The position numbers and the translations under genes were made by a program. This document shows positions 7,943-16,621 of a stretch of 64,000 nucleotides of DNA, piece by piece. The stretch's first letter is position 1. The number at the start of each line of letters is the position of its first letter. A model generated the notes under the pieces. The model saw only the letters and a list, made by a program, of their open reading frames with translations, was not told the DNA's origin and did not search any database. The stretch comes from Streptomyces smaragdinus (GTDB lineage: Bacteria; Actinomycetota; Actinomycetes; Streptomycetales; Streptomycetaceae), in contig NZ_WEGJ01000032.1 in the NCBI RefSeq assembly GCF_009604385.1, positions 1 to 64,000 of the forward strand, in the 5' to 3' direction.

Positions 7943-8575
7943 TCAGCGGGCGCCCCCCTGCCGGGGGCAGAGCAGCGGCACCATGATCTCGTCGACCACC
8001 CGCACCAGATCGGCGTCGCACACGTCCGATCCGGTGATCTTGTGCCGGTACATCATCATGGCGGGGACCACGTCGACGACCAGCTCGCTGGTGGCGTCCG
8101 GGCGGACGTCGCCGCGGCGGATGCCGCGCCGGACGATCTCGCACATCAGCGCCTTGCCGGGCTCCACGACGCGGCCGACGATGAGCTCCATGAAGGCCTC
8201 GGCCTGGGCCCGGTCGCATTCGTCCAGCAGCGTGCGCAGCGCCTGGCCCGAGCGCGAGTACATCCGCGAGCGCATCATCCGTACGAGACCGAGGAGGTCC
8301 TCGCGCAGGCTGCCCTCGTCGGGGAGGCCGTCCAGCGGGGGGAGACCGTCCTTGAGCGCGTCGGCGACCAGGTCGGACTTGGACGACCAGCGGCGGTACA
8401 CGGCGGCCTTGCCCGTCTGGGCGCGTGCGGCCACGCCCTCGATCGTCAGCCCGTTCCAGCCGACGCTGCCCAGCTGGTCCATCGTGGCGTCGAGGATGGC
8501 CTTCTCGAGCACGCTGCCTCTGCGGCGGACGGCTGCGGGGTGCGCGCCGGGAGCGGTCCGGTGCGAACTACCCAT
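7943..8575 (-). CDS. TetR-family transcriptional repressor
   Basis: About 210 residues. A TetR helix-turn-helix lies near residues 20-65 (AILDATMDQLGSVGWNGLTI, followed by GVAARAQTGKAAVYRRW), and a larger C-terminal ligand domain follows. It is divergent from an MFS drug exporter. Two near-identical 20-base palindromes lie in the intergenic region, so it very likely represses both itself and the exporter until a ligand binds. The start is taken at ATG 8575; an ATG three codons upstream (8584) is also possible. Confidence 0.9.
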   Translation of the reverse strand: MGSSHRTAPGAHPAAVRRRGSVLEKAILDATMDQLGSVGWNGLTIEGVAARAQTGKAAVYRRWSSKSDLVADALKDGLPPLDGLPDEGSLREDLLGLVRMMRSRMYSRSGQALRTLLDECDRAQAEAFMELIVGRVVEPGKALMCEIVRRGIRRGDVRPDATSELVVDVVPAMMMYRHKITGSDVCDADLVRVVDEIMVPLLCPRQGGAR

Positions 8576-8597
8576 ATTTTTCACTCCGTCGAGACCT

Positions 8598-8617
8598 AGT
8601 GAACGCTTGCGTTCACT
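8598..8617. promoter_or_regulatory. TetR operator O1
   Basis: AGTGAACGCTTGCGTTCACT is an almost perfect 20-base palindrome, just upstream of the repressor gene. It is repeated 49 bases downstream (8647-8666). Confidence 0.85.
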
Positions 8618-8646
8618 GAGCGATTGTCACTAGTGTCTGAGAGGAC

Positions 8647-8666
8647 AGTGAACGCTGCCGTTCACT
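8647..8666. promoter_or_regulatory. TetR operator O2
   Basis: AGTGAACGCTGCCGTTCACT shares both 9-base arms with O1 and lies 20 bases before the exporter start codon. Paired operators on either side of a divergent promoter region indicate co-repression. Confidence 0.85.
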
Positions 8667-8686
8667 ATTTCACATGCAAGGGGAGC

Positions 8687-10240
8687 ATGGTGACAACCTC
8701 TCAGGTGTTGAAAGACCGTACAGGGCCACGTCCGGCCCCGCGTGCGGACAAACGGGGCATCGCGCTGGTCCTGATCGCCGCGTGTCAGCTCATGGTGGTC
8801 CTGGACGCGACGATCGTGAACATCGCGCTGCCGCACATCCAGACTGCCCTCGACTTCTCGACGACCGGTCTCACCTGGGTGGTCAGCGCCTACACGCTGG
8901 CTTTCGGCGGACTGTTGCTCCTGGGCGGCCGGGCCGGCGACATCCTCGGCCGGCGCCGGGTCTTCGTCCTCGGCATCTCGCTGTTCATCCTCGCCTCGCT
9001 GCTCGGCGGCCTGGCCCAGGAGCCCTGGCAGCTGCTGGCCGCGCGGGTGCTGCAGGGGGTCGGCGGCGCCATAGCCTCGCCGACCTCGCTGGCCCTGGTG
9101 ACGACCACGTTCCCGGAGGGACCCGAGCGCAACCGGGCGTTCGGTGTCTTCGCCGCGGTCTCCGCGGGCGGCGGCGCGGTCGGCCTGCTGGCCGGCGGTC
9201 TGCTCACGGACCTGCTGAACTGGCGCTGGGTGCTGTTCGTCAACGTGCCGATCGGTCTGCTGATCGTGGCCCTGGTGCCGCTGTACATCAACGAGTCGGA
9301 GCGCCATCCGGGCCGGTTCGACATCCTCGGCGCCGTGACGTCGACGCTGGGCATGGCCTCCCTGGTGTACGGGTTCATCCGCGCGGCCGACAAGGGCTGG
9401 GACGACGCCCGGGCGATGCTGTGCTTCGTGCTGGCGGCGCTGCTGCTGACGGCGTTCCTGGTCCTCGAGCGGTTCGCCCGCGACCCGATCACTCCGCTGC
9501 GGATGTTCCGCGACCGCAACCGCGCCGGGACGTACGTCATCATGACGACCCTGGCCGCGGCGATGTTCGGCATGTTCTTCTACATCGTGCTCTTCGTGCA
9601 GAACGTACTGGGGTACAGCGCGAAGGAGGCCGGCGTCGCGTTCCTGCCGGTGACGGTGGCGATCGCGGTGGGGGCCGGGCTCTCGCAGCGTTTCCTGCCG
9701 GTGCTGGGGCCCAAGCCGTTCATGGTGACGGGCACGCTGGCCGCCGGGGCCGGGATGCTGTGGCTGACGCAGATCGACTCCGGGAGCGGCTACGCGAGCG
9801 GGGTCCTCGGGCCGATCGTGGTCTTCGGCTTCGGTATGGGGCTGAACTTCGTGACCCTGACCCTGACGGCCGTCTCCGGTGTGCCGCAGCACGAGGCGGG
9901 CGCCGCCTCCGCCCTGCTGAACGTATCGCAGCAGGTGGGCGGTTCGATCGGGCTGGCCCTGCTGACCACGGCATTCGGCTCGGCCAGCCGCGAGGAGGCC
10001 AGGGCCCAGCTGCCGGACTTCATGGCGCACGCGCCGGAGAAGATGCAGGCGGTCTTCGCCAGGACCCACCAGATGCCGGGCAAGTGGGGCGGCGAGGTGC
10101 TGGCGGCCGGTATATCCCACGGCCTCATGGTGGCCGTCTGGATGATCTCCGTGGCGGTGGTGACGGCCCTCTTCGTGATCCAGGTCCGCAAGAGCGACCT
10201 GGAGGCCCTCAGCGGCAACAGCGGCGGGGCTCCGCACTAG
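8687..10240 (+). CDS. MFS multidrug exporter, DHA2 (EmrB/QacA) type
   Basis: 517 residues with the 14-helix pattern of the DHA2 family. Motif C-like and motif A-like regions are visible: LDATIVNIALPHIQTAL in helix 1, then GGRAGDILGRRR between helices 2 and 3. It should export hydrophobic drugs or metabolites in exchange for protons. The start is ATG 8687 because AAGGGGAG (8678-8685) sits directly upstream; the in-frame ATG at 8624 would place coding sequence over operator O2. It is controlled by the divergent TetR protein. Substrate cannot be told from sequence. Confidence 0.92.
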   Translation: MVTTSQVLKDRTGPRPAPRADKRGIALVLIAACQLMVVLDATIVNIALPHIQTALDFSTTGLTWVVSAYTLAFGGLLLLGGRAGDILGRRRVFVLGISLFILASLLGGLAQEPWQLLAARVLQGVGGAIASPTSLALVTTTFPEGPERNRAFGVFAAVSAGGGAVGLLAGGLLTDLLNWRWVLFVNVPIGLLIVALVPLYINESERHPGRFDILGAVTSTLGMASLVYGFIRAADKGWDDARAMLCFVLAALLLTAFLVLERFARDPITPLRMFRDRNRAGTYVIMTTLAAAMFGMFFYIVLFVQNVLGYSAKEAGVAFLPVTVAIAVGAGLSQRFLPVLGPKPFMVTGTLAAGAGMLWLTQIDSGSGYASGVLGPIVVFGFGMGLNFVTLTLTAVSGVPQHEAGAASALLNVSQQVGGSIGLALLTTAFGSASREEARAQLPDFMAHAPEKMQAVFARTHQMPGKWGGEVLAAGISHGLMVAVWMISVAVVTALFVIQVRKSDLEALSGNSGGAPH

Positions 10241-10257
10241 CGGCCGGCGGTACGACG

Positions 10258-10289
10258 CGCCCGGGACCGGCGCCGACCGGTCCCGGGCG
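10258..10289. terminator. Bidirectional terminator between MFS and DUF4173 genes
   Basis: CGCCCGGGACCGG (10258-10270) and CCGGTCCCGGGCG (10277-10289) form a perfect 13-bp stem with a 6-base loop between two convergent genes. Confidence 0.8.
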
Positions 10290-10294
10290 ACCGC

Positions 10295-11881
10295 TCACCA
10301 GTCGCTGCCGCGCCCGCTGTAACCGCCGCAGGTCACGGTGCGGTCCACGGGCCGGCTCTCCAGGATGTCCCGCGCCCGCGCCTCGCTCAGGCTGATCGCG
10401 TACCAGGGCGCGGCCCCGTCCTCCTCGAGGTCGTCCGCGATGTCGATCAGCGCGCAGGAGCGGTACGGCTCGTCCAGCCGGTCCAGGACCGGTACGGCGT
10501 CCGCGGACAGCTGGGACAGATAGTCGGTGTCGATGCCCCGGTCCGCCAGATGAGTGTTCCGCTCGGCGATCATCGCGTCCGGGTTGACCAGGCCGAACGC
10601 CAGCACCGCCGCGGCGGCCGAGCCGGCGACCGCGCGCGGCAGCCAGCGCGCGCCGAACACTCCGGCCGCCATGATCATCACGATCACCAGCCCCAGCCAC
10701 ACCTCCACGCTGAACACGGAGATACGCAGCCGGGTCAGCCCGTACGCCTCGACGTACAGGTCCATCCGCCGCAGCGCGGACACGACCACGACCAGCGTGA
10801 GGACGCACAGCGTGCCCAGCACGCCCCGGACCAGCACCCGGTCGCGGTGCCCCGAGCGCGGCGCCCAGCGCAGGGCCAGGGCGACGACCACCAGCACCAG
10901 CAGCGTCACCCAGAGCAGCTGCCAGAAGCCCTGCCGCGCGTACTCGGCGTACGTCAGCCCGGTCTCGCGCAGCACGGTGTCGTAGCCGCCGAAGAGCACC
11001 ACCAGCTGCACGCCGATGAAGACGGCGAAGAGCACGTTCAGGACGGCCAGAGGCAGCGCCCACTCCAGCCGGCCCCGCGCCTTGCCCTGCCCGGCCGGGA
11101 TCCGGTCCCAGCGCAGCGGCGCCGCGGCGGTGCGGGCGGCGGCGAGCGCGCCCAGCGCGCCCAGCAGGAAGAGGAAGAAGCGCCACGGACTGTCGCCCAC
11201 CGTCATATCCGGCGCCAGCGACCCCAGCAGATCCGCGAACGCCGCGTCGGCGCTCGCGAACAGCGCCCCGAACACCACCAGCAGCCCGACCGCGATCCCC
11301 CCGGTGCGCAGCACGAACACCCACCGCCGCCGGTTGACCGCCGCCCGCCGCTTCACCCCTTCGACCAGCCACCCCACCGACGCCGGCGCCGCCGCGAACA
11401 GCCCCGTCGGCCCCAGCAGCACCGCATGCCACCCACGCCCCCCGACCAGGGCGCACGTCCCGGCCGCCAGCGCCGCGAACATCGCCAGCGTCACGGGCCA
11501 CAGCGCCGCCCGCAGCAGCGGTACGACCAGCAGCCCCACCCCGCCGCACGCCCACAGCACGGTCCACACCCGCGGCCGCCGACCCGCACCCCGCGCGGCG
11601 AAGTACGCGGCGGCGGCCGCCGGCACCGCGACGAGCAGCAGGTTCGCTCCCACCCCCTCCCCCATCAGCAGCGCCGTCAGCACCCCGGTGACCAGCACGG
11701 ACACCAGCGTGCCCAGCCCCATGGGCGCGAGAGGCCCGGGCCGCACGGCTTTCAGCCACTCGGGGTCGGCGGGGGCATAGGACACCGTCCGCGCCGGAGA
11801 TCCGGGGGCGCTCCACGGCGAGGAGGCGCGAGCCGGAGGCGGCAGGGCGTCCTGGGGTCCCGATATCGGAGTGTCGGACAT
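10295..11881 (-). CDS. DUF4173-type polytopic membrane protein
   Basis: 528 residues with roughly ten to twelve hydrophobic helices from residue 50 to about 420, and a soluble C-terminal domain. The central RWVFVLRTGGIAVGLLVVFGAL region followed by FADLLG is typical of the DUF4173 family. ATG 11881 is preceded by GGGGAGGA. The C-terminus (DTDYLSQLSADAVPVLDRL and onward) probably faces outside. The N-terminal 45 residues are Pro/Ser-rich and cytoplasmic. No known enzymatic motif; role in the membrane unknown. Confidence 0.8.
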   Translation of the reverse strand: MSDTPISGPQDALPPPARASSPWSAPGSPARTVSYAPADPEWLKAVRPGPLAPMGLGTLVSVLVTGVLTALLMGEGVGANLLLVAVPAAAAAYFAARGAGRRPRVWTVLWACGGVGLLVVPLLRAALWPVTLAMFAALAAGTCALVGGRGWHAVLLGPTGLFAAAPASVGWLVEGVKRRAAVNRRRWVFVLRTGGIAVGLLVVFGALFASADAAFADLLGSLAPDMTVGDSPWRFFLFLLGALGALAAARTAAAPLRWDRIPAGQGKARGRLEWALPLAVLNVLFAVFIGVQLVVLFGGYDTVLRETGLTYAEYARQGFWQLLWVTLLVLVVVALALRWAPRSGHRDRVLVRGVLGTLCVLTLVVVVSALRRMDLYVEAYGLTRLRISVFSVEVWLGLVIVMIMAAGVFGARWLPRAVAGSAAAAVLAFGLVNPDAMIAERNTHLADRGIDTDYLSQLSADAVPVLDRLDEPYRSCALIDIADDLEEDGAAPWYAISLSEARARDILESRPVDRTVTCGGYSGRGSDW

Positions 11882-12032
11882 ACGATCCTCCCCACCACCG
11901 CCGCACCTGCCTCCCCAGGCAAGATCAACACGCCGGTGTGGCCGACAGGTTAAGCGCGCTCCCCCGCAGCCTCCCACCCGGCCCAACCCTCCCGTACCGC
12001 CTTGGCACGATCCCGTGACAAAGCGGTGACAG

Positions 12033-12935
12033 TCAGGGGAGCATCCACTCCGGCAGCGGCTCCGTCCGCGCCAGCCACCCCTGTGGCGGCCCCCACCCCC
12101 GGCGCCCGGCGAGCACCCCGCCGACGATCGCGCACATGGTGTCGACGTCGCCCCCGGCCCGTACCGTCGACCAGAAGGCCTCCTCGTACTCCCCCAGATG
12201 CCGCGCCACCGACCACAGCGCGAACGGCACCGTGTCGTGCGCGCTGGTCCGCCGCCCGTTGCCGAGCACCGCGGCGACCGTGGCCACGTCCGAGTAGTCC
12301 AGCAGGTCACGGGCCCGCCGCACCCCCTGCCCCACGGCGCTGCGCGGGATCAGGTCGCTCACTCCCGCCAGCAGTTCGTCGGGCCCGGGCGGGGTGTCCG
12401 GGCCGGCCACCAGCGCGGCCGCGGCGGCCACCGCCATACAGCCGGCGACACCCTCACGGTGCTGGTGGGTGACGTAGGAGGAGATCTCCGCCTGGTGGAC
12501 GGCCTGCTCCGGGTCGTCCGCGTACCAGGCGCCGAGCGGGGCGACACGCATCGCGGCGCCGTTGCCCCAGGACCCGCGCCCGTCGAACAGGGCCGCCGAC
12601 AGCTCGCGCCAGTCGGCGCCCTCCTGGCGGATCAGCCGCAGCATCCGGTTGACGGCGGGTCCGTAGCCGCGGTCGAAGTCGTGCCGTTCGGCGAAGGACG
12701 CGGCCAGCGCGTCCTGGTCGATGCGGCCGTGCGCGGCCAGCACGGACACCACCGAGCAGGCCATCTCGGTGTCGTCCGTCCACTGCCAGGGACCGGCCGG
12801 CAGCGCGCGCCGGTCCAGCAGCGGACGGTTGTCGGGGACGAAGAACTGGGAGCCGAGCGCGTCGCCCGTACTGAGGCCGCGCAGCGAGTCGAGGGCGCGC
12901 TCCAGACGCCCGGAATCGGAAGGATCAGTGGTCAT
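12033..12935 (-). CDS. ADP-ribosylglycohydrolase family protein
   Basis: 300 residues. The two metal-binding signatures of this family are intact: WTDDTEMA near residue 52 and AGGDVDTMCAIVGG near 265. These enzymes remove ADP-ribose from proteins or small molecules using two Mg ions. The alpha-helical layout and length (about 300) fit. The gene appears leaderless: TAGGCT (12944-12949 on the minus strand) ends 8 bases before ATG 12935. It is a single-gene unit upstream of the DUF4173 gene, with a 150-base gap. Its substrate is not predictable. Confidence 0.88.
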   Translation of the reverse strand: MTTDPSDSGRLERALDSLRGLSTGDALGSQFFVPDNRPLLDRRALPAGPWQWTDDTEMACSVVSVLAAHGRIDQDALAASFAERHDFDRGYGPAVNRMLRLIRQEGADWRELSAALFDGRGSWGNGAAMRVAPLGAWYADDPEQAVHQAEISSYVTHQHREGVAGCMAVAAAAALVAGPDTPPGPDELLAGVSDLIPRSAVGQGVRRARDLLDYSDVATVAAVLGNGRRTSAHDTVPFALWSVARHLGEYEEAFWSTVRAGGDVDTMCAIVGGVLAGRRGWGPPQGWLARTEPLPEWMLP

Positions 12936-13005
12936 TTCCGGTCAGCCTAGCCGCTGGCCGCCCGTCGGCCCCACCTGAGCGACCGCGGACAGGACAAAAA
13001 CGCAC

Positions 13006-13659
13006 TCAGACGAACGAGTCCGGCGTACACCACCGCTCGAACGGCCGGTCGAGGTGATAGCGCCCGGTGCTCTCGTCGAGCAGCAGCATCCGCGTCTCGG
13101 CGTTCCCCGGATTGGACAGCGACTCGAACTCCGCCACCGTCCAGTGGAACCACCGCATGCAGAACAGCCGCATGGTCAGCCCGTGCGTCACGATCAGCAC
13201 GTTCTCCGGATGGTCCGGCTTCTCGAAGCTCCGGTGCAGGCTCTCCAGGAACGCCCCCACCCGGTCGTACACGTCGGCCCCGGACTCGCCCTGCGGGAAG
13301 CGGAAGAAGAAGTGCCCGTACGAGTCCCGGTACACCTTCTGCATCCGCACCTCGTCCGGGTCCTGCCAGTTCCCCCAGTCCTGCTCCCGCAGCCGGGGCT
13401 CCTCGCGGATCCGCATCCGGGCCCGGTCCAGCCGCATATGGACGAGGGTCTCCTGGGTGCGCCGGTACGGGGACACGTACGCGCTGACCGGCTGGTCCCC
13501 GAAGATCTCCCGCAGCCGGGCGCCGGCCTCGTGGGCCTGCTGCCTGCCGCGTTCGGTGAGTCGCAGGGCGTGGTCGGGCCGGTGCTCGTAGATCGTGTCG
13601 TCGACGTTGCCCTCCGACTCGCCGTGCCGGATGAGAACGATGCGCCGGGGCCGTGCCAT
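13006..13659 (-). CDS. Histidine phosphatase superfamily (phosphoglycerate-mutase-like) protein
   Basis: 217 residues. The catalytic RHGESEGN is near residue 11, and the second histidine is in VTHGLTMRL near 160. The arginines of the phosphate pocket are also present (YVSPYRRTQET). It should act as a phosphatase or mutase on a small phosphorylated substrate. The start looks leaderless: TACGCT (13667-13672, minus strand) ends 7 bases before ATG 13659. It is not obviously linked to neighbours. Confidence 0.9.
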   Translation of the reverse strand: MARPRRIVLIRHGESEGNVDDTIYEHRPDHALRLTERGRQQAHEAGARLREIFGDQPVSAYVSPYRRTQETLVHMRLDRARMRIREEPRLREQDWGNWQDPDEVRMQKVYRDSYGHFFFRFPQGESGADVYDRVGAFLESLHRSFEKPDHPENVLIVTHGLTMRLFCMRWFHWTVAEFESLSNPGNAETRMLLLDESTGRYHLDRPFERWCTPDSFV

Positions 13660-13705
13660 GCGTGCCAGCGTAGTGGGCCCGCCCGCCGCCGGTGGCCGGG
13701 GGGGC

Positions 13706-14311
13706 TCAGACCGTCCAGCCGGGCTCGACCCGGATCACGTCGCCGGCCAGCGCGGCCACGTCGGCGGCGGTCTGCGCCCGCAGGCCCAGGCGCTCGATCC
13801 GCTCCACCCGGTACTTGCCGTGCTCGGCGGCGGAGTCCCACATGGACAGGACCACGAACTCGTCCCCCGGCGCCTGCCCGAACACGCCCCGGAGCATGCC
13901 CGGCGACCCGGCCATCGCCGGGTTCCAGACCTTCTCCTGCATCAGGGTGAAGTTCTCCACCCGGTCCGGTTTGACCCGCATATGGGCCACCCGCAGCACG
14001 TCGGCGTCGGAGAACCGGGGCTCGAACCCGACCTTCACGTCGTGCATCTTCTCGAAGAGCCGGACGCGCAGATCGCGGTACGTGCCGATCTGCGCGGCGG
14101 CGAGCCGGTCGTGGGAGCGGGCCATGAACGAGTCGTACAGCGCCCGGCTCTCCCAGAACCCGAAGACGTGCGCCACCCCCTCGCGGGACCGGCTCCAGCC
14201 GCCCCCCTGCCCGCGGAAGCCGGGCTCGCCGAGCAGCCCCGCCCATTTGCGCTGCGCCCGTTCGAAGCCGCGGCGGTCCACCACGGTGCAGCGCATCCAC
14301 TTGACCAGCAC
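13706..14311 (-). CDS. YdbC-like dimeric alpha-beta barrel protein (DUF4937 type)
   Basis: 201 residues with two successive ferredoxin-like (ABM-type) segments: residues 1-90 start with LVKWMRCTV and include a SREGVAHVFGFWES core, and residues 105-200 include VKPDRVENFTLMQEKVWNPAM. This matches the YdbC/DUF4937 family, related to antibiotic-biosynthesis monooxygenase folds but of unproven function. The GTG at 14311 follows TACGAT (14318-14323, minus strand) by 6 bases, which suggests a leaderless message. Confidence 0.7.
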   Translation of the reverse strand: MLVKWMRCTVVDRRGFERAQRKWAGLLGEPGFRGQGGGWSRSREGVAHVFGFWESRALYDSFMARSHDRLAAAQIGTYRDLRVRLFEKMHDVKVGFEPRFSDADVLRVAHMRVKPDRVENFTLMQEKVWNPAMAGSPGMLRGVFGQAPGDEFVVLSMWDSAAEHGKYRVERIERLGLRAQTAADVAALAGDVIRVEPGWTV

Positions 14312-14359
14312 CGCGCCATCGTACGGCCTGATTTCTCCCTGATCACGGGATCGGCCGCA

Positions 14360-14761
14360 TCAGCCGAGGGCGGCGGTCACCTCGACCTCCAGCAGCGCCC
14401 CGGGCTTGAACAGCCGGGACACCTCGACGGTCGTGGAGGTCGGCGGATCGCCCTTGATGTACTGCCGGCGCACCGCCCCGTACTCGGCGAGCCGGTCCAT
14501 GTCGGTGAGGAAGGTACGGATGTTGACGACGTCGTCCCAGCCGGCGCCGTGGGCGGCGAGGATCGCCTCGATGATCTCCATGACGCGGTGGGACTGCGCC
14601 GTCATGTCGTCGGGGCCGACGACCTCGCCGTCGTCGCCCAGCGCGATCTGGCCGGAGAGGAAGAGGAGGCTGCCGTCGCCGGAGTCGAGCCGGACGACGT
14701 GGGAGTAGGCGCCGGGCACGGGCGGCGGGACGGCGGCGGGGTTGTCGGTGGTCTTGAGCAC
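14360..14761 (-). CDS. RidA-family protein (non-archetypal Rid subfamily)
   Basis: 133 residues with the RidA fold: HVVRLDSGDGSLLFLSGQIA, then the helix with HRVMEIIEAILAAHG, and a C-terminal GALLEVEVTAALG strand. The catalytic arginine of true RidA (in the PARxxV motif) is replaced: here the segment reads PPTSTTVEVSR. It therefore belongs with Rid4-Rid7-like proteins that lack imine deaminase activity. The GTG start has AAGGA 7-8 bases before it. It lies 15 bases downstream of the dehydrogenase gene, so the two form an operon. Confidence 0.88.
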   Translation of the reverse strand: MLKTTDNPAAVPPPVPGAYSHVVRLDSGDGSLLFLSGQIALGDDGEVVGPDDMTAQSHRVMEIIEAILAAHGAGWDDVVNIRTFLTDMDRLAEYGAVRRQYIKGDPPTSTTVEVSRLFKPGALLEVEVTAALG

Positions 14762-14776
14762 GGTGAATCCTTTTCG

Positions 14777-15589
14777 TCAGATGGTTGTCGTGAGATGCCG
14801 GACCACGGCCGACAGATCCGCGTCGGATCCCTCGGCCCCGGCGGCGCCGAGCAGCTGTTCGCGGGCGGCCGCCACGACACGCAGCCCCCGGGCGGCGTCC
14901 TCCGCCAGCCCCAGGTCCTTCGCCGCGAGGGCGAGCCCGAAGTGGCTCACGGTGTCCGTGGCCCGCGCCGTCACGCCGGACAGCGGCCCGGCGCCGAGCA
15001 GCGCCCGCGCCTGTTCCCCGCCGACACCCAGCACGTCGGCCAGCGCGAGGGCCTCGGCCACGGCGGTCACGGCGGAGATGACGGCGGTGTTGACGACCAG
15101 CTTCAGCGCCGCCCCGCTGCCCGGCGGGCCGCAGCGCGTCACCGTGCCCAGCACCGCGAGCACCGGCTCCACCGCGTCCGCGTCCCCGCCGGCCAGGATT
15201 GTCAGCTCACCGGCCGCGGCGCGGGGGGTGCTGCCCATGACGGGGGCGTCCACCAGCGCCACCCCGGCGGGCAGCCGGGCGGCGAGATCACGTACGGCGC
15301 CGGGGCCGATGGTCGACATATCGACGACGGTCGTGCCGGCCCCGAGCGCGGGTGCCGCGTCGGCCAGGACGGCGTCCACGGCCGCCGCGTCGGCCAGCAT
15401 CGTGATGACCACCCCGGCCCCGCCGACGGCCTCCGCCGGGGTGCGGGCCGATCGGGCGCCGGCCGCCACCAGGGGGTCGGCGCGGGCGGCGGTGCGGTTC
15501 CAGACGGTGAGCCGGTGGCCCGCGTCGAGCAGGCGGCGTGCCATGGGGAGGCCCATGGACCCCAGGCCGAGAAAGGCGATTTCTGTCAC
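14777..15589 (-). CDS. NAD(P)-dependent beta-hydroxyacid dehydrogenase (3-hydroxyisobutyrate dehydrogenase family)
   Basis: 270 residues. The N-terminal Rossmann motif GLGSMGLPMARRL is at about residue 7, and VDAPVMGSTPRAAAGELTI forms the substrate loop. GSGAALKLVVNTAV carries the catalytic Lys near residue 162. It oxidises a beta-hydroxyacid or reduces the corresponding semialdehyde or imine. It starts at GTG 15589, is first in an operon with the RidA-like gene, and is divergent from a LysR regulator that probably controls it. Confidence 0.88.
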   Translation of the reverse strand: MTEIAFLGLGSMGLPMARRLLDAGHRLTVWNRTAARADPLVAAGARSARTPAEAVGGAGVVITMLADAAAVDAVLADAAPALGAGTTVVDMSTIGPGAVRDLAARLPAGVALVDAPVMGSTPRAAAGELTILAGGDADAVEPVLAVLGTVTRCGPPGSGAALKLVVNTAVISAVTAVAEALALADVLGVGGEQARALLGAGPLSGVTARATDTVSHFGLALAAKDLGLAEDAARGLRVVAAAREQLLGAAGAEGSDADLSAVVRHLTTTI

Positions 15590-15615
15590 CCGGCCAACCT
15601 AGGCAGGCGGTCAGC

Positions 15616-15632
15616 CATTCGACCAACGAATG
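15616..15632. promoter_or_regulatory. LysR-type binding site
   Basis: CATTCG-ACCAA-CGAATG is a perfect inverted repeat containing the T-N11-A spacing typical of LysR regulators. It lies between the divergent LysR and dehydrogenase genes. Confidence 0.65.
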
Positions 15633-15678
15633 TCTGGCATACGTGACATGCTGTTCGCGCATATCGGGAGGGGGCAGG

Positions 15679-16578
15679 ATGGATACCGGCTGGCTGGAGG
15701 TCTTCCGGGCCGTCGCCCGACACGGCTCGTTCACCGCCGCCGGGGCGGAGCTGGGCTTCACGCAGTCCGCCGTGTCGCGTCAGATCGCGGCGCTGGAGGC
15801 GGAGTTCGGGGCGCCGCTGTTCGACCGGCTGCCGCGCGGGGTGCGGCTCACCGAGCAGGGGCAGGTCGCGCTGGCCCACGCCGAGGCGGCCCTGGACCGG
15901 CTGGGCGCCGCGCGCCGGGATCTGGCGGCGCTGCGGGACGTGCACACCGGGCGGCTGCGGCTGGGGTCCTTCGCCACCGCCGGGGCGGCGCTCGTCCCCC
16001 GGACGCTGGCGGCGTTCCGCGAGGCGCATCCGGGAGTCACCGTCAGCCACACCGAGGGCTTCAGCCGTACGCACGTCGCCGCGCTGGCGGCCGGTGAGCT
16101 GGATCTCGCCGTGGTGTCGGGGTACGCCGAGGACCTGGACGCGTTCGAGGCGGTGGAGCTGACGCGGCTCCTCGACGAGCCGGTGCTGGTGGCGCTGCCC
16201 GCGGGGCACCGGCTGGCGGAGCGCCGTACGCTGCGGCTCGCCGAGCTGGCGGACGAGCCGTGGATCGCGGGGAGCGCGTCGCCGGAGGACACGCTGATCA
16301 GCGCCTGTCTGCGGCGCGGGTTCCGGCCGCGGATCGAGGTCGTGGCGCGGGAGTGGCTGGCCAAGTTCGGCTTCGCGGCGGCCGGTTTCGGGCTGACCCT
16401 CGTCCCGGCCCTGGCCGCCGGATCGCTGCCGTCCGGGCTGGTGCTGCGTCCGCTGCACCGCGACGACGCCCCCGTACGCACGGTGCTCGCGGCGACACCG
16501 CGCGGGACGTCGCGGCCGCCGGCCGTACGGGCCTTCCTGCCGCTGCTGCGGGAGGCGGCGCGGGAGCTGGAATCGTAG
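15679..16578 (+). CDS. LysR-family transcriptional regulator
   Basis: 299 residues. The N-terminal winged HTH covers residues 1-60 (GWLEVFRAVARHGSFTAAGA, then FTQSAVSRQIAALE), followed by the periplasmic-binding-protein-like effector domain with RLRLGSFATAGAALVP and a C-terminal subdomain. ATG 15679 is preceded by a purine-rich GGGAGGGGGCAGG site. By position it should control the divergent dehydrogenase-RidA operon through the 15616-15632 repeat. Ligand unknown. Confidence 0.9.
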   Translation: MDTGWLEVFRAVARHGSFTAAGAELGFTQSAVSRQIAALEAEFGAPLFDRLPRGVRLTEQGQVALAHAEAALDRLGAARRDLAALRDVHTGRLRLGSFATAGAALVPRTLAAFREAHPGVTVSHTEGFSRTHVAALAAGELDLAVVSGYAEDLDAFEAVELTRLLDEPVLVALPAGHRLAERRTLRLAELADEPWIAGSASPEDTLISACLRRGFRPRIEVVAREWLAKFGFAAAGFGLTLVPALAAGSLPSGLVLRPLHRDDAPVRTVLAATPRGTSRPPAVRAFLPLLREAARELES

Positions 16579-16621
16579 AACCGCGTTGCCCCGCCGCCCC
16601 CGCGAACCGCACCATGGGGCA

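Noticed and set aside
8628..8635. CACTAGTG as a third operator half in the TetR/MFS gap.
   Set aside because: It shares only part of the operator arm, and two full operators already explain the control region.
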